A stretch of DNA of 64,000 nucleotides from Tunturibacter psychrotolerans (GTDB lineage Bacteria; Acidobacteriota; Terriglobia; Terriglobales; Acidobacteriaceae), in NCBI RefSeq assembly GCF_040359615.1, contig NZ_CP132942.1:62001-126000 (forward strand). The letters are read 5' to 3'. Shown here one piece after another: positions 46,301-61,300 of this stretch. Each line of letters opens with the position of its first letter. Positions within the stretch are counted from its first letter, which is position 1. The translations under genes and the position numbers were made by a program. The notes under the pieces are model-generated. The model did no database searches. It was not told where the DNA came from and was given only the letters and a program-made list of their open reading frames with translations.

Positions 46301-49300
46301 GATCCTCGCCATGGACATGGTCTCTCCTCCCATTCCGGGCAATCTCGTTTATAACCCAGTATCTGGCACGGTTCTACCGACTGGAGAAAACACTCTCAAT
46401 GCCAGCTTCACCCCGACTAACACGACCAACTACACCCCCGCCACCGGATCTGTACCTCTGCTCGTCAATCCAGCAAGTTCGACTGTAATCGTCTGGCCCA
46501 CCCCAGCCCCAATCACATACGGCACTCCGCTCAGCTCCACACAGCTCGACGCCGTCGCTGAGACCACTCCCAGCGTAACTTCCGTCTCACTCGCGTCGTA
46601 CTATCGCGTCAACGCCTTCCAGTCGGATGGATCTGTGTTCTCAACCGGAGGCTTTGATAACGCCGGAAACGCTTACTCCTCGAACCAGGTCGGCACCTCT
46701 CTCACTTGGAATGGCCAGACCTATTCCCTTGGACCGGCAAATCTTCCGGACGCCGTCACCAGCACTACCATCGCCCTTCCCCAGGGAGTCTTCTCCGGTC
46801 TAACCATGATCGGCGCTGCAACTACAGACGGACAGACCGCACAACGTTTCACCATCACCTATACCGATGGAACCACCGCATTCGCCACAATAAGTCTCAG
46901 CAGTTGGACGCATTACGTCTACAACACCGGCGAGAGCCTCGTGAATGAGACTCCATACATCAACACTGGCAGTGGCGGCCGGACCGGTAATACCGTCGCC
47001 CTCTACGGCTATCAAATTCCACTCGACAACACGAGAACCGTACAGAGCATCACTCTCCCAAACAACCGCAACGTTGTCATCGTGGCGATGGCGGTCAACA
47101 CCGCTGCGACTCCGACCGTCATCCCTGGCAGCTATGTGTACACGCCCCCCGCAGGAACGGTTCTCCCGGTAGGTACCAACCCTCTCAGCGTACAGTTCAC
47201 ACCAACCAACCCGGCCTTTGGAACGGCCACGGCAACCGTAAACCTCGTAGTCAACAAACAAGCTCTGCTCTTCACAGCTAACAACGAAACGGCCGTCTAC
47301 GGAACAGCAGTTCCTCCCTACACCTACACCGTAACCGGCTACGTCAACGGTGATACCGCTTCGACCGCTTACACAGGCAATCCCACTTTGACGACCACTC
47401 CGGCGTCTCCCACTACGGTGAACAACTACATCATCACCGCTGGCCCCGGAACGCTCGCGTCGTCCAACTACAGTTTGACCTTCGCAACGGGAACGCTCTC
47501 GATCACCAAAGCGACCCCGGTCATCACCTGGGCAAATCCAGCCGACATCACCTACGGTACGGCACTTGTTCAAGCTCCCGCCGGCCAATTGAACGCGACA
47601 GCTTCTGTGGCAGGAACCTTCTCATACAGCCCGGCCGCAGGCACCATTCTCTCTGCGGGCCCCCACACTCTCACCGTCACCTTCACCCCAACCGACACTA
47701 CCGACTACACCACCGCAACGGCCTCCGTTCAAATAGTTGTCGATCAGCGTAACCTCATCGTCACCGCCAGCAGCTATACCATCCCCTACGGCACCGCAGA
47801 TCCAACTTATGCGGCTACCATCTCCGGCTTCGTCAACGGAGACACACAATCAACGGCCACCACAGGCTCTCCGTTACTGACCACCACTCCTGCCGCTCCC
47901 TCTACTCCGAACACCTACACCATCACCGCTGCCGCCGGCTCCCTGGCCTCCACCAACTACACCTTCACCTACGTCAACGGCTCCCTCACCATCACCAAGG
48001 GCACTCTCACCGTCACCGCAGGCAGCGCCACCCGCGTCTATGGAGCAGCTAACCCACCCTTCACCGCCTCCGCCACTGGTGCCATGAATGGTGACTCCTT
48101 CACCTTCTCAGAGACCACCACCGCCACCGCCACCTCGCCAGTGGGCCCCTACAACATTGTTCCGACGGCTTCAGGCACCAACCTCGCCAACTACAACGTC
48201 GTCTACGTCAACGGCATCCTCACGATCACCAAAGCCAACGTCACCGTTACGGCCAACAGCTTCACCATCCCCTACGGCACCGCAGATCCCACTTACACAG
48301 CAACCATCACCGGCTTCGTCAACGGCGACACCACCGCCTCAGCCACCACTGGCTCTCCGTCGCTGACCACCACCCCAGCGGCTCCTTCTGCTCCGAACAC
48401 CTACACCATCACCGCCGCAGCCGGCACCCTGGCCTCCACCAACTACACCTTCACCTACGTTGCCGGTTCGCTCACCATCACCAAGGGCACTCTCACCGTC
48501 ACCGCCGGCAACGCCACCCGCATCTACGGCGCAGCGAACCCAGCCTTCACCGCCTCCGCCACCGGCGCCATGAATGGTGACTCCTTCACCTTCTCGGAAA
48601 CCACCACCGCGACCGCCACCTCCCCAGTCGGCACCTACAACATCGTCCCCACCGCTGCAGGCACCAACCTCGCAAATTACACCGTCGTCTACGTCAACGG
48701 CACCCTCACCGTCACCGCGGCAAACCTCACTGTCACCGCCAGCAGCTACACCATCCCCTACGGCACCGCTGACCCGGCATACACAGCAACCATTACCGGC
48801 TTCGTCAACGGCGACACCACCGCCTCAGCCACCACAGGCTCTCCGTCACTGACCACCACTCCTGCGGCTCCATCTGCTCCGAACACCTACACCATCACCG
48901 CTGCACCGGGAACGCTCGCCTCCACTAACTACACCTTCACCTACGTCACCGGAACCCTCACAATCACCAAGGGCACTCTCACCGTCACTGCAGGCAACGC
49001 CACCCGCGTCTACGGAGCAGCTAACCCACCCTTTACCGCCTCTGCCACCGGTGCTGTAAACAGTGACACCTTCACCTTCTCGGAGACCACCACCGCCACC
49101 GCTACCTCGCCAGTCGGCACCTACAACATCGTTCCGACGGCCTCAGGCACCAACCTCGCCAACTACAACGTCGTCTACGTCAACGGGACCCTCACCGTCA
49201 CCAAGGCCAACCTCACCGTAACGGCAACCAGCTACACCATCCCCTACGGCACCGCAGACCCGACCTACGCCGCCACGATCACCGGCTTCGTCAACAGCGA

Positions 49301-52300
49301 CACCACCGCCTCAGCCACCACTGGCTCTCCGTCTTTGACCACCACCCCAGCAGCCCCGTCAGCCGCTAACACGTACACCATCACCGCTGCACCGGGAACG
49401 CTCGCCTCTACTAACTACACCTTCACCTACGTCACCGGAACCCTCACCATCACCAAGGGCACTCTCACCGTCACCGCAGGCAACGCGACCCGCGCCTATG
49501 GAGCAGCGAATCCAACCTTCACCGCAACCGCCGCAGGCGCCGCGAGCGGTGATACTTTCACCTTCTCCGAGTCCACCACTGCCACGACGAGCAGCCCAGC
49601 CGGAACCTACAATATCGTTCCTACTGCTTCGGGCACCAACATCGGCAATTACAACGTCGTCTACGTCAACGGAACCCTTACCGTCACCGCGGTCAACCTC
49701 ACCGTCACCGCCAACAGCTACACCATCCCCTACGGCACCGCCGACCCAACCTATACGGCAACCATCACCGGCTTCGTCAACGGAGACACCGCCGCCTCAG
49801 CTACCACCGGCGCTCCGTCCTTGACCACCAACCCGGCAGCTCCCGCAACCGCTAACACTTACACCATCACTGCTGCACCCGGCACACTCGCCTCCACCAA
49901 CTACACCTTCACCTACGTCAACGGCTCCCTCACGATCAACAAGGGAACCTACACCATCACCTGGCCCAACCAGTCCATCGTCTACGGCACCGCCATCGGC
50001 ACCGGCATCAAGGCCACCACCTCCATCCCCGGGTCCTTCACCTATAGCCCGACTGGTGTGTTGAACGTCGGCCCTGCCGTCGCCGTCATCGCCACCTTCA
50101 CCCCCACCGACACCGCCGACTACGCCGTTCAGACTGCCAGCGCACAGATCACCGTCACCCCGGCCGTCCTCACCGTCACCGCCAACAACGCCACCCGCGT
50201 CTTCGGCGCCGCTGACCCCGCCTACTCCGCCACCCTCACCGGCTTCGTCAACGGAGACACCACCGCCTCGGCCACCACCGGCTCCGCGGCCCTGACCTCG
50301 ACCGACACCGTCACCTCGCCAGTCGGCTCCTACCCCATCACCGCCGCCGCAGGAACCCTCGCCGCCAAGAACTACACCTTCACCTACGTCCAGGGCACCC
50401 TCACCATCACCCAGGCTTCGGCTTCGGCCTACACAGTCACCTGGAAGAACCAGACCGCCGTCTACGGCACCGCCCTCGGCTCGCCCACCCTGCAAGCCAC
50501 TGCCTCGATCCCCGGCAGCTTCACCTATAGCCCCTCCGGAGTGTTGAACGTCGGCCCCGCGGTCGCAGTCATCGCCACCTTCACCCCCACCGACACCACC
50601 GACTACGCCGGACAGTCCGCCTCCGCACAGATCACCATCACCCCCGCCGTCCTCACCGTCACCGCCAACAACGCCACCCGCGCCTTCGGGGCCGCTGACC
50701 CCGCCTACTCCGCCACCCTCACCGGCTTCGTCAACGGCGATACCACCGCTTCGGCCACCACCGGCTCCGCTTCGTTGACCTCCACCGACACCGTCACCTC
50801 GCCCGTCGGCAGCTACCCCATCACCGCCACCGTAGGTACGCTCGCCGCCAAGAACTACACCTTCACCTACGTGAAGGGCAACCTGACCATCACCCAGGCG
50901 ACCGCTTCGGCCTACACCGTCACCTGGAAGAACCAGACCGCGGTCTACGGCACCGCCCTCGGCTCGCCCACCCTCCAGGCCACTGCCTCGATCCCTGGCA
51001 GCTTCACCTATAGCCCGGCCGGTGTGTTGAACGTTGGACCTGCGGTCGCCGTCATCGCCACCTTCACCCCCACCGACACCACCGACTACGCCGGTCAGTC
51101 TGCCACCGCCCAGATCACCATCACCCCCGCCGTCCTCACCGTCACCGCCAACAACGCCACCCGCGCCTTCGGCGCCGCTGACCCCGCCTACTCCGCCACC
51201 CTCACCGGCTTCGTCAACGGAGACACCACCGCCTCGGCCACCACCGGCTCCGCGGCCCTGACCTCGACCGACACCGTCACCTCGCCAGTCGGCTCCTACC
51301 CCATCACCGCCGCCGCAGGAACCCTCGCCGCCAAGAACTACACCTTCACCTACGTCCAGGGCACCCTGACCATCACCCAGGCTTCGGCTTCGGCCTACAC
51401 CGTCACCTGGAAGAACCAGACCGCCGTCTACGGCACCGCCCTCGGCTCGCCCACCCTCCAGGCCACTGCCTCGATCCCCGGCAGCTTCACCTATAGCCCC
51501 TCCGGAGTGTTGAACGTTGGACCTGCGGTCGCCGTCATCGCCACCTTCACCCCCACCGACACCACCGACTACGCCGGTCAGTCTGCCACCGCCCAGATCA
51601 CCATCACCCCCGCCGTCCTCACCGTCACCGCCAACAACGCCACCCGCGCCTTCGGCGCCGCTGACCCCGCCTACTCCGCCACCCTCACCGGCTTCGTCAA
51701 CGGAGACACCACCGCCTCGGCCACCACCGGCTCCGCGGCCCTGACCTCGACCGACACCGTCACCTCGCCAGTCGGCTCCTACCCCATCACCGCCGCCGCA
51801 GGAACCCTCGCCGCCAAGAACTACACCTTCACCTACGTCCAGGGCACCCTCACCATCACCCAGGCTTCGGCTTCGGCCTACACAGTCACCTGGAAGAACC
51901 AGACCGCCGTCTACGGCACCGCCCTCGGCTCGCCCACCCTGCAAGCCACTGCCTCGATCCCCGGCAGCTTCACCTATAGCCCCTCCGGAGTGTTGAACGT
52001 CGGCCCCGCGGTCGCCGTCATCGCCACCTTTACCCCCACCGACACCACCGACTACGCCGGACAGTCCGCCTCCGCACAGATCACCATCACCCCCGCCGTC
52101 CTCACCGTCACCGCCAACAACGCCACCCGCGCCTTCGGGGCCGCTGACCCGGCCTACTCCGCCACCCTCACCGGCTTCGTCAACGGCGATACCACCGCTT
52201 CGGCCACCACCGGCTCCGCATCGCTCACCTCCACCGACACCGTCACCTCGCCCGTCGGCAGCTACCCCATCACCGCCACCGTAGGTACGCTCGCCGCCAA

Positions 52301-55300
52301 GAACTACACCTTCACCTACGTGAAGGGCAACCTGACCATCACCCAGGCGACCGCTTCGGCCTACACCGTCACCTGGAAGAACCAGACCGCGGTCTACGGC
52401 ACCGCCCTCGGCTCGCCCACCCTCCAGGCCACTGCCTCGATCCCTGGCAGCTTCACCTATAGCCCGGCCGGTGTGTTGAACGTTGGACCTGCGGTCGCCG
52501 TCATCGCCACCTTCACCCCCACCGACACCACCGACTACGCCGGTCAGTCTGCCACCGCCCAGATCACCATCACCCCCGCCGTCCTCACCGTCACCGCCAA
52601 CAACGCCACCCGCGCCTTCGGCGCCGCTGACCCGGCCTACTCCGCCACCCTCACCGGCTTCGTCAACGGAGACACCACCGCCTCGGCCACCACCGGCTCC
52701 GCATCGCTCACCTCCACCGACACCGTCACCAGCCCCGTCGGCAGCTACCCCATCACCGCTGCCGCAGGAACCCTCTCCGCCAAGAACTACACCTTCACCT
52801 ACGTCAACGGAACCCTCACCATCACCCAGGCCACCGCCTCCGCCTACACCATCACCTGGAAGAACCAGACCGCGGTCTACGGCACCGCCCTCGGATCCGC
52901 CACCCTCCAGGCCACCTCCAGCATCCCCGGCTCCTTCACCTACAGCCCCGCCGGTGTGTTGAACGTCGGCCCGGCAGTCGCCGTCATCGCCACCTTCACC
53001 CCCACCGACACCACCGACTACGCCGGTCAGTCCGCCTCCGCCCAGATCACCATCACCCCCGCCGTCCTCACCGTCACCGCCAACAACGCCACCCGCGCCT
53101 TCGGGGCCGCTGACCCCGCCTACTCCGCCACCCTCACCGGCTTCGTCAACGGAGACACCACCGCCTCGGCCACCACCGGCTCCGCATCGCTCACCTCCAC
53201 CGACACCGTCACCAGCCCCGTCGGCAGCTACCCCATCACCGCTGCCGCAGGAACCCTCTCCGCCAAGAACTACACCTTCACCTACGTCAACGGAACCCTC
53301 ACCATCACCCAGGCCACCGCCTCCGCCTACACCATCACCTGGAAGAACCAGACCGCGGTCTACGGCACCGCCCTCGGATCCGCCACCCTCCAGGCCACCT
53401 CCAGCATCCCCGGCTCCTTCACCTACAGCCCCGCCGGTGTGTTGAACGTCGGCCCGGCAGTCGCCGTCATCGCCACCTTCACCCCCACCGACACCACCGA
53501 CTACGCCGGTCAGTCCGCCTCCGCCCAGATCACCATCACCCCCGCCGTCCTCACCGTCACCGCCAACAACGCCACCCGCGCCTTCGGGGCCGCTGACCCC
53601 GCCTACTCCGCCACCCTCACCGGCTTCGTCAACGGAGACACCACCGCCTCGGCCACCACCGGCTCCGCATCGCTCACCTCCACCGACACCGTCACCAGCC
53701 CGGTCGGCAGCTACCCCATCACCGCCGCCGCCGGCACCCTCGCCGCCAAGAACTACACCTTCACCTACGTCAACGGAACCCTCACCATCACCCAGGCCAC
53801 CGCCTCCGCCTACACCATCACCTGGAAGAACCAGACCGCCGTCTACGGCACCGCCCTTGGATCCGCCACCCTCCAGGCCACCTCCACCATCCCCGGAAGC
53901 TTCACCTATAGCCCCGCCGGTGTGTTGAACGTTGGCCCTGCGGTCGCAGTCATCGCCACCTTCACCCCCACCGACACCACCGACTACGCCGGTCAGTCCG
54001 CCTCCGCCCAGATCACCATCACCCCCGCCGTCCTCACCGTCACCGCCAACAACGCCACCCGCGCCTTCGGCGCCGCTGACCCCGCCTACTCCGCCACCCT
54101 CACCGGCTTCGTCAACGGAGACACCACCGCCTCCGCCACCACCGGCTCCGCATCGCTCACCTCCACCGACACCGTCACCAGCCCCGTCGGCAGCTACCCC
54201 ATCACCGCTGCCGCAGGAACCCTCTCCGCCAAGAACTACACCTTCACCTACGTCAACGGAACCCTCACCATCACCCAGGCCACCGCCTCCGCCTACACCA
54301 TCACCTGGAAGAACCAGACCGCGGTCTACGGCACCGCCCTTGGATCCGCCACCCTCCAGGCCACCTCCAGCATCCCCGGCTCCTTCACCTACAGCCCCGC
54401 CGGTGTGTTGAACGTCGGCCCGGCAGTCGCCGTCATCGCCACCTTCACCCCCACCGACACCACCGACTACGCCGGTCAGTCCGCCTCCGCCCAGATCACC
54501 ATCACCCCCGCCGTCCTCACCGTCACCGCCAACAACGCCACCCGCGCCTTCGGCGCCGCTGACCCCGCCTACTCCGCCACCCTCACCGGCTTCGTCAACG
54601 GAGACACCACCGCCTCGGCCACCACCGGCTCCGCATCGCTCACCTCCACCGACACCGTCACCAGCCCGGTCGGCAGCTACCCCATCACCGCCGCCGCCGG
54701 CACCCTCGCCGCCAAGAACTACACCTTCACCTACGTCAACGGAACCCTCACCATCACCCAGGCCACCGCCTCCGCCTACACCATCACCTGGAAGAACCAG
54801 ACCGCCGTCTACGGCACCGCCCTCGGATCCGCCACCCTCCAGGCCACCGCCAGCATCCCCGGCAGCTTCACCTATAGCCCCTCCGGAGTGTTGAACGTCG
54901 GCCCCGCGGTCGCGGTCATCGCCACCTTCACCCCCACCGACACCACCGACTACGCCGGACAGTCCGCCTCCGCACAGATCACCATCACCCCCGCAGTCCT
55001 CACCGTCACCGCCAACAACGCCACCCGCGCCTTCGGCGCCGCTGACCCGGCCTACTCCGCCACCCTCACCGGCTTCGTCAACGGAGACACCACCGCCTCC
55101 GCCACCACCGGCTCCGCCGCGTTGACCTCCACCGACACCGTCACCTCGCCGGTCGGCAGCTACCCCATCACCGCCGCCGCAGGAACCCTCGCCGCCAAGA
55201 ACTACACCTTCACCTACGTCCAGGGCACCCTCACCATCACCCAGGCCAACGCCTCCGCCTACACCATCACCTGGAAGAACCAGACCGCCGTCTACGGCAC

Positions 55301-58300
55301 CGCCCTTGGATCCGCTACCCTCCAGGCCACCTCCAGCATCCCCGGCTCCTTCACCTATAGCCCCGCCGGTGTGTTGAACGTCGGCCCGGCAGTAGCAGTC
55401 GTCGCCACCTTCACCCCCACCGACACCGCCGACTACGCCGGTCAGTCCGCCACCGCACAGATCACCATCACCCCCGCCGTCCTCACCGTCACCGCCAACA
55501 ACGCCACCCGCGCCTTCGGCGCCGCTGACCCGGCCTACTCCGCCACCCTCACCGGCTTCGTCAACGGAGACACCACCGCCTCGGCCACCACCGGCGCCGC
55601 CTCGTTGACCTCCACCGACACCGTCACCTCGCCCGTAGGCAGCTACCCCATCACCGCCGCTGCCGGAACCCTCGCCGCCAAGAACTACACCTTCACCTAC
55701 GTCAACGGAACCCTCACCATCACCCAGGCCACCGCCTCCGCCTACACCATCACCTGGAAGAACCAGACCGCGGTCTACGGCACCGCCCTCGGATCCGCCA
55801 CCCTCCAGGCCACCTCCACCATCCCCGGCTCCTTCACCTATAGCCCGGCCGGTGTGTTGAACGTCGGACCCGCAGTAGCCGTCGTCGCCACCTTCACCCC
55901 CACCGACACCACCGACTACGCCGGTCAGTCCGCCTCCGCCCAGATCACCATCACCCCCGCCGTCCTCACCGTCACCGCCAACAACGCCACCCGCGCCTTC
56001 GGGGCCGCTGACCCCGCCTACTCCGCCACCCTCACCGGCTTCGTCAACGGAGACACCACCGCCTCCGCCACCACCGGCTCCGCATCGCTCACCTCCACCG
56101 ACACCGTCACCTCGCCCGTCGGCAGCTACCCCATCACCGCCGCTGCCGGAACCCTCGCGGCCAAGAACTACACCTTCACCTACGTCAACGGAACCCTCAC
56201 CATCACCCAGGCCACCGCCTCCGCCTACACCATCACCTGGAAGAACCAGACCGCCGTCTACGGCACCGCCCTTGGATCCGCCACCCTCCAGGCCACCTCC
56301 AGCATCCCCGGCTCCTTCACCTATAGCCCCGCCGGTGTGTTGAACGTTGGCCCTGCGGTCGCAGTCATCGCCACCTTCACCCCCACCGACACCACCGACT
56401 ACGCCGGTCAGTCCGCCTCCGCCCAGATCACCATCACCCCCGCCGTCCTCACCGTCACCGCCAACAACGCCACCCGCGCCTTCGGGGCCGCTGACCCCGC
56501 CTACTCCGCCACCCTCACCGGCTTCGTCAACGGAGACACCACCGCCTCCGCCACCACCGGCTCCGCATCGCTCACCTCCACCGACACCGTCACCTCGCCC
56601 GTCGGCAGCTACCCCATCACCGCCGCTGCCGGAACCCTCGCGGCCAAGAACTACACCTTCACCTACGTCAACGGAACCCTCACCATCACCCAGGCCACCG
56701 CCTCCGCCTACACCATCACCTGGAAGAACCAGACCGCCGTCTACGGCACCGCCCTTGGATCCGCCACCCTCCAGGCTACCTCCACCATCCCCGGCTCCTT
56801 CACCTATAGCCCCGCCGGTGTGTTGAACGTTGGCCCTGCGGTCGCAGTCATCGCCACCTTCACCCCCACCGACACCACCGACTACGCCGGTCAGTCCGCC
56901 TCCGCCCAGATCACCATCACCCCCGCCGTCCTCACCGTCACCGCCAACAACGCCACCCGCGCCTTCGGCGCCGCTGACCCCGCCTACTCCGCCACCCTCA
57001 CCGGCTTCGTCAACGGAGACACCACCGCCTCGGCCACCACCGGCTCCGCGGCCCTGACCTCGACCGACACCGTCACCTCGCCAGTCGGCTCCTACCCCAT
57101 CACCGCCGCCGCAGGAACCCTCGCCGCCAAGAACTACACCTTCACCTACGTCAACGGAACCCTCACCATCACCCAGGCCACCGCCTCCGCCTACACCATC
57201 ACCTGGAAGAACCAGACCGCCGTCTACGGCACCGCCCTTGGATCCGCTACCCTCCAGGCCACCTCCAGCATCCCCGGCTCCTTCACCTATAGCCCCGCCG
57301 GTGTGTTGAACGTCGGCCCGGCAGTAGCAGTCGTCGCCACCTTCACCCCCACCGACACCGCCGACTACGCCGGTCAGTCCGCCTCCGCCCAGATCACCAT
57401 CACCCCCGCCGTCCTCACCGTCACCGCCAACAACGCCACCCGCGCCTTCGGCGCCGCTGACCCGGCCTACTCCGCCACCCTCACCGGCTTCGTCAACGGA
57501 GACACCACCGCCTCCGCCACCACCGGCTCCGCATCGCTCACCTCCACCGACACCGTCACCTCGCCCGTAGGCAGCTACCCCATCACCGCCGCCGCCGGCA
57601 CCCTCGCCGCCAAGAACTACACCTTCACCTACGTCAACGGAACCCTCACCATCACCCAGGCCACCGCCTCCGCCTACACCATCACCTGGAAGAACCAGAC
57701 CGCGGTCTACGGCACCGCCCTTGGATCCGCCACCCTCCAGGCCACCTCCAGCATCCCCGGAAGCTTCACCTATAGCCCCGCCGGTGTGTTGAACGTCGGC
57801 CCGGCAGTAGCGGTCATCGCCACCTTCACCCCCACCGACACCGCCGACTACGCCGGTCAGTCCGCCTCCGCCCAGATCACCATCACCCCCGCCGTCCTCA
57901 CCGTCACCGCCAACAACGCCACCCGCGCCTTCGGCGCCGCTGACCCGGCCTACTCCGCCACCCTCACCGGCTTCGTCAACGGAGACACCACCGCCTCCGC
58001 CACCACCGGCTCCGCATCGCTCACCTCCACCGACACCGTCACCTCGCCCGTAGGCAGCTACCCCATCACCGCTGCCGCAGGCACCCTCGCCGCCAAGAAC
58101 TACACCTTCACCTACGTCAACGGAACCCTCACCATCACCCAGGCCACCGCCTCCGCCTACACCATCACCTGGAAGAACCAGACCGCCGTCTACGGCACCG
58201 CCCTTGGATCCGCCACCCTCCAGGCTACCTCCACCATCCCCGGCTCCTTCACCTATAGCCCCGCCGGTGTGTTGAACGTTGGCCCTGCGGTCGCAGTCAT

Positions 58301-61300
58301 CGCCACCTTCACCCCCACCGACACCACCGACTACGCCGGTCAGTCCGCCTCCGCCCAGATCACCATCACCCCCGCCGTCCTCACCGTCACCGCCAACAAC
58401 GCCACCCGCGCCTTCGGGGCCGCTGACCCGGCCTACTCCGCCACCCTCACCGGCTTCGTCAACGGAGACACCACCGCCTCGGCCACCACCGGCTCGGCCG
58501 CGTTGACCTCCACCGACACCGTCACCTCGCCGGTCGGCAGCTACCCCATCACCGCCGCCGCAGGAACCCTCGCCGCCAAGAACTACACCTTCACCTACGT
58601 CAACGGAACCCTCACCATCACCCAGGCCACCGCCTCCGCCTACACCATCACCTGGAAGAACCAGACCGCCGTCTACGGCACCGCCCTTGGATCCGCTACC
58701 CTCCAGGCCACCTCCAGCATCCCCGGCTCCTTCACCTATAGCCCCGCCGGTGTGTTGAACGTCGGCCCGGCAGTAGCAGTCGTCGCCACCTTCACCCCCA
58801 CCGACACCGCCGACTACGCCGGTCAGTCCGCCTCCGCACAGATCACCATCACCCCCGCCGTCCTCACCGTCACCGCCAACAACGCCACCCGCGCCTTCGG
58901 CGCCGCTGACCCGGCCTACTCCGCCACCCTCACCGGCTTCGTCAACGGAGACACCACCGCCTCCGCCACCACCGGCTCCGCATCGCTCACCTCCACCGAC
59001 ACCGTCACCTCGCCCGTAGGCAGCTACCCCATCACCGCCGCTGCCGGAACCCTCGCCGCCAAGAACTACACCTTCACCTACGTCAACGGAACCCTCACCA
59101 TCACCCAGGCCACCGCCTCCGCCTACACCATCACCTGGAAGAACCAGACCGCGGTCTACGGCACCGCCCTTGGATCCGCCACCCTCCAGGCCACCTCCAG
59201 CATCCCCGGAAGCTTCACCTATAGCCCCGCCGGTGTGTTGAACGTCGGCCCGGCAGTAGCGGTCATCGCCACCTTCACCCCCACCGACACCGCCGACTAC
59301 GCCGGTCAGTCCGCCTCCGCCCAGATCACCATCACCCCCGCCGTCCTCACCGTCACCGCCAACAACGCCACCCGCGCCTTCGGCGCCGCTGACCCGGCCT
59401 ACTCCGCCACCCTCACCGGCTTCGTCAACGGAGACACCACCGCCTCCGCCACCACCGGCTCCGCATCGCTCACCTCCACCGACACCGTCACCTCGCCCGT
59501 AGGCAGCTACCCCATCACCGCTGCCGCAGGCACCCTCGCCGCCAAGAACTACACCTTCACCTACGTCAACGGAACCCTCACCATCACCCAGGCCACCGCC
59601 TCCGCCTACACCATCACCTGGAAGAACCAGACCGCCGTCTACGGCACCGCCCTTGGATCCGCCACCCTCCAGGCTACCTCCACCATCCCCGGCTCCTTCA
59701 CCTATAGCCCCGCCGGTGTGTTGAACGTCGGCCCGGCAGTAGCAGTCGTCGCCACCTTCACCCCCACCGACACCGCCGACTACGCCGGTCAGTCCGCCTC
59801 CGCCCAGATCACCATCACCCCCGCCGTCCTCACCGTCACCGCCAACAACGCCACCCGCGCCTTCGGCGCCGCTGACCCCGCCTACTCCGCCACCCTCACC
59901 GGCTTCGTCAACGGAGACACCACCGCCTCCGCCACCACCGGCTCCGCATCGCTCACCTCCACCGACACCGTCACCTCGCCCGTAGGCAGCTACCCCATCA
60001 CCGCTGCCGCAGGCACCCTCGCCGCCAAGAACTACACCTTCACCTACGTCAACGGAACCCTCACCATCACCCAGGCCACCGCCTCGGCCTACACCATCAC
60101 CTGGAAGAACCAGACCGCCGTCTACGGCACCGCCCTTGGATCCGCCACCCTCCAGGCTACCTCCACCATCCCCGGCTCCTTCACCTACAGCCCCGCCGGT
60201 GTGTTGAACGTCGGACCCGCGGTCGCCGTCGTCGCCACCTTCACCCCCACCGACACCGCCGACTACGCCGGTCAGTCCGCCTCCGCCCAGATCACCATCA
60301 CCCCCGCCGTCCTCACCGTCACCGCCAACAACGCCACCCGCGCCTTCGGCGCCGCTGACCCCGCCTACTCCGCCACCCTCACCGGCTTCGTCAACGGAGA
60401 CACCACCGCCTCCGCCACCACCGGCTCCGCATCGCTCACCTCCACCGACACCGTCACCTCGCCCGTAGGCAGCTACCCCATCACCGCTGCCGCAGGCACC
60501 CTCGCCGCCAAGAACTACACCTTCACCTACGTCAACGGAACCCTCACCATCACCCAGGCCACCGCCTCCGCCTACACCATCACCTGGAAGAACCAGACCG
60601 CCGTCTACGGCACCGCCCTTGGATCCGCCACCCTCCAGGCCACCGCCAGCATCCCCGGAAGCTTCACCTATAGCCCCGCCGGTGTGTTGAACGTCGGCCC
60701 GGCAGTAGCGGTCATCGCCACCTTCACCCCCACCGACACCACCGACTACGCCGGTCAGTCCGCCTCCGCCCAGATCACCATCACCCCCGCCGTCCTCACC
60801 GTCACCGCCAACAACGCCACCCGCGCCTTCGGCGCCGCTGACCCCGCCTACTCCGCCACCCTCACCGGCTTCGTCAACGGAGACACCACCGCCTCCGCCA
60901 CCACCGGCTCCGCATCGCTCACCTCCACCGACACCGTCACCAGCCCGGTCGGCAGCTACCCCATCACCGCCGCTGCCGGAACCCTCGCCGCCAAGAACTA
61001 CACCTTCACCTACGTCAACGGAACCCTCACCATCACCCAGGCCACCGCCTCCGCCTACACCATCACCTGGAAGAACCAGACCGCGGTCTACGGCACCGCC
61101 CTTGGATCCGCCACCCTCCAGGCCACCGCCAGCATCCCCGGAAGCTTCACCTATAGCCCCGCCGGTGTGTTGAACGTCGGCCCGGCAGTAGCGGTCATCG
61201 CCACCTTCACCCCCACCGACACCGCCGACTACGCCGGTCAGTCCGCCTCCGCCCAGATCACCATCACCCCCGCCGTCCTCACCGTCACCGCCAACAACGC

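Noticed and set aside
43596..47849. Minus-strand frames of 120-290 residues opposite the FG-GAP and Ig-like region
   Set aside because: Low-complexity antisense frames of the giant gene with no domain resemblance.
49797..51944. A 715-residue minus-strand frame, very Gly/Asp/Val-rich, opposite the repeat array
   Set aside because: It is the antisense of the 483-bp repeat, kept open by codon bias. It has no start signal and only mirrors the repeats.
51034..58506. Several Pro/Ser-rich plus-strand frames of 75-159 residues recurring in the array
   Set aside because: They are shifted frames of the repeat unit, recurring with the 483-bp period and ending at the same positions. They are not separate genes.
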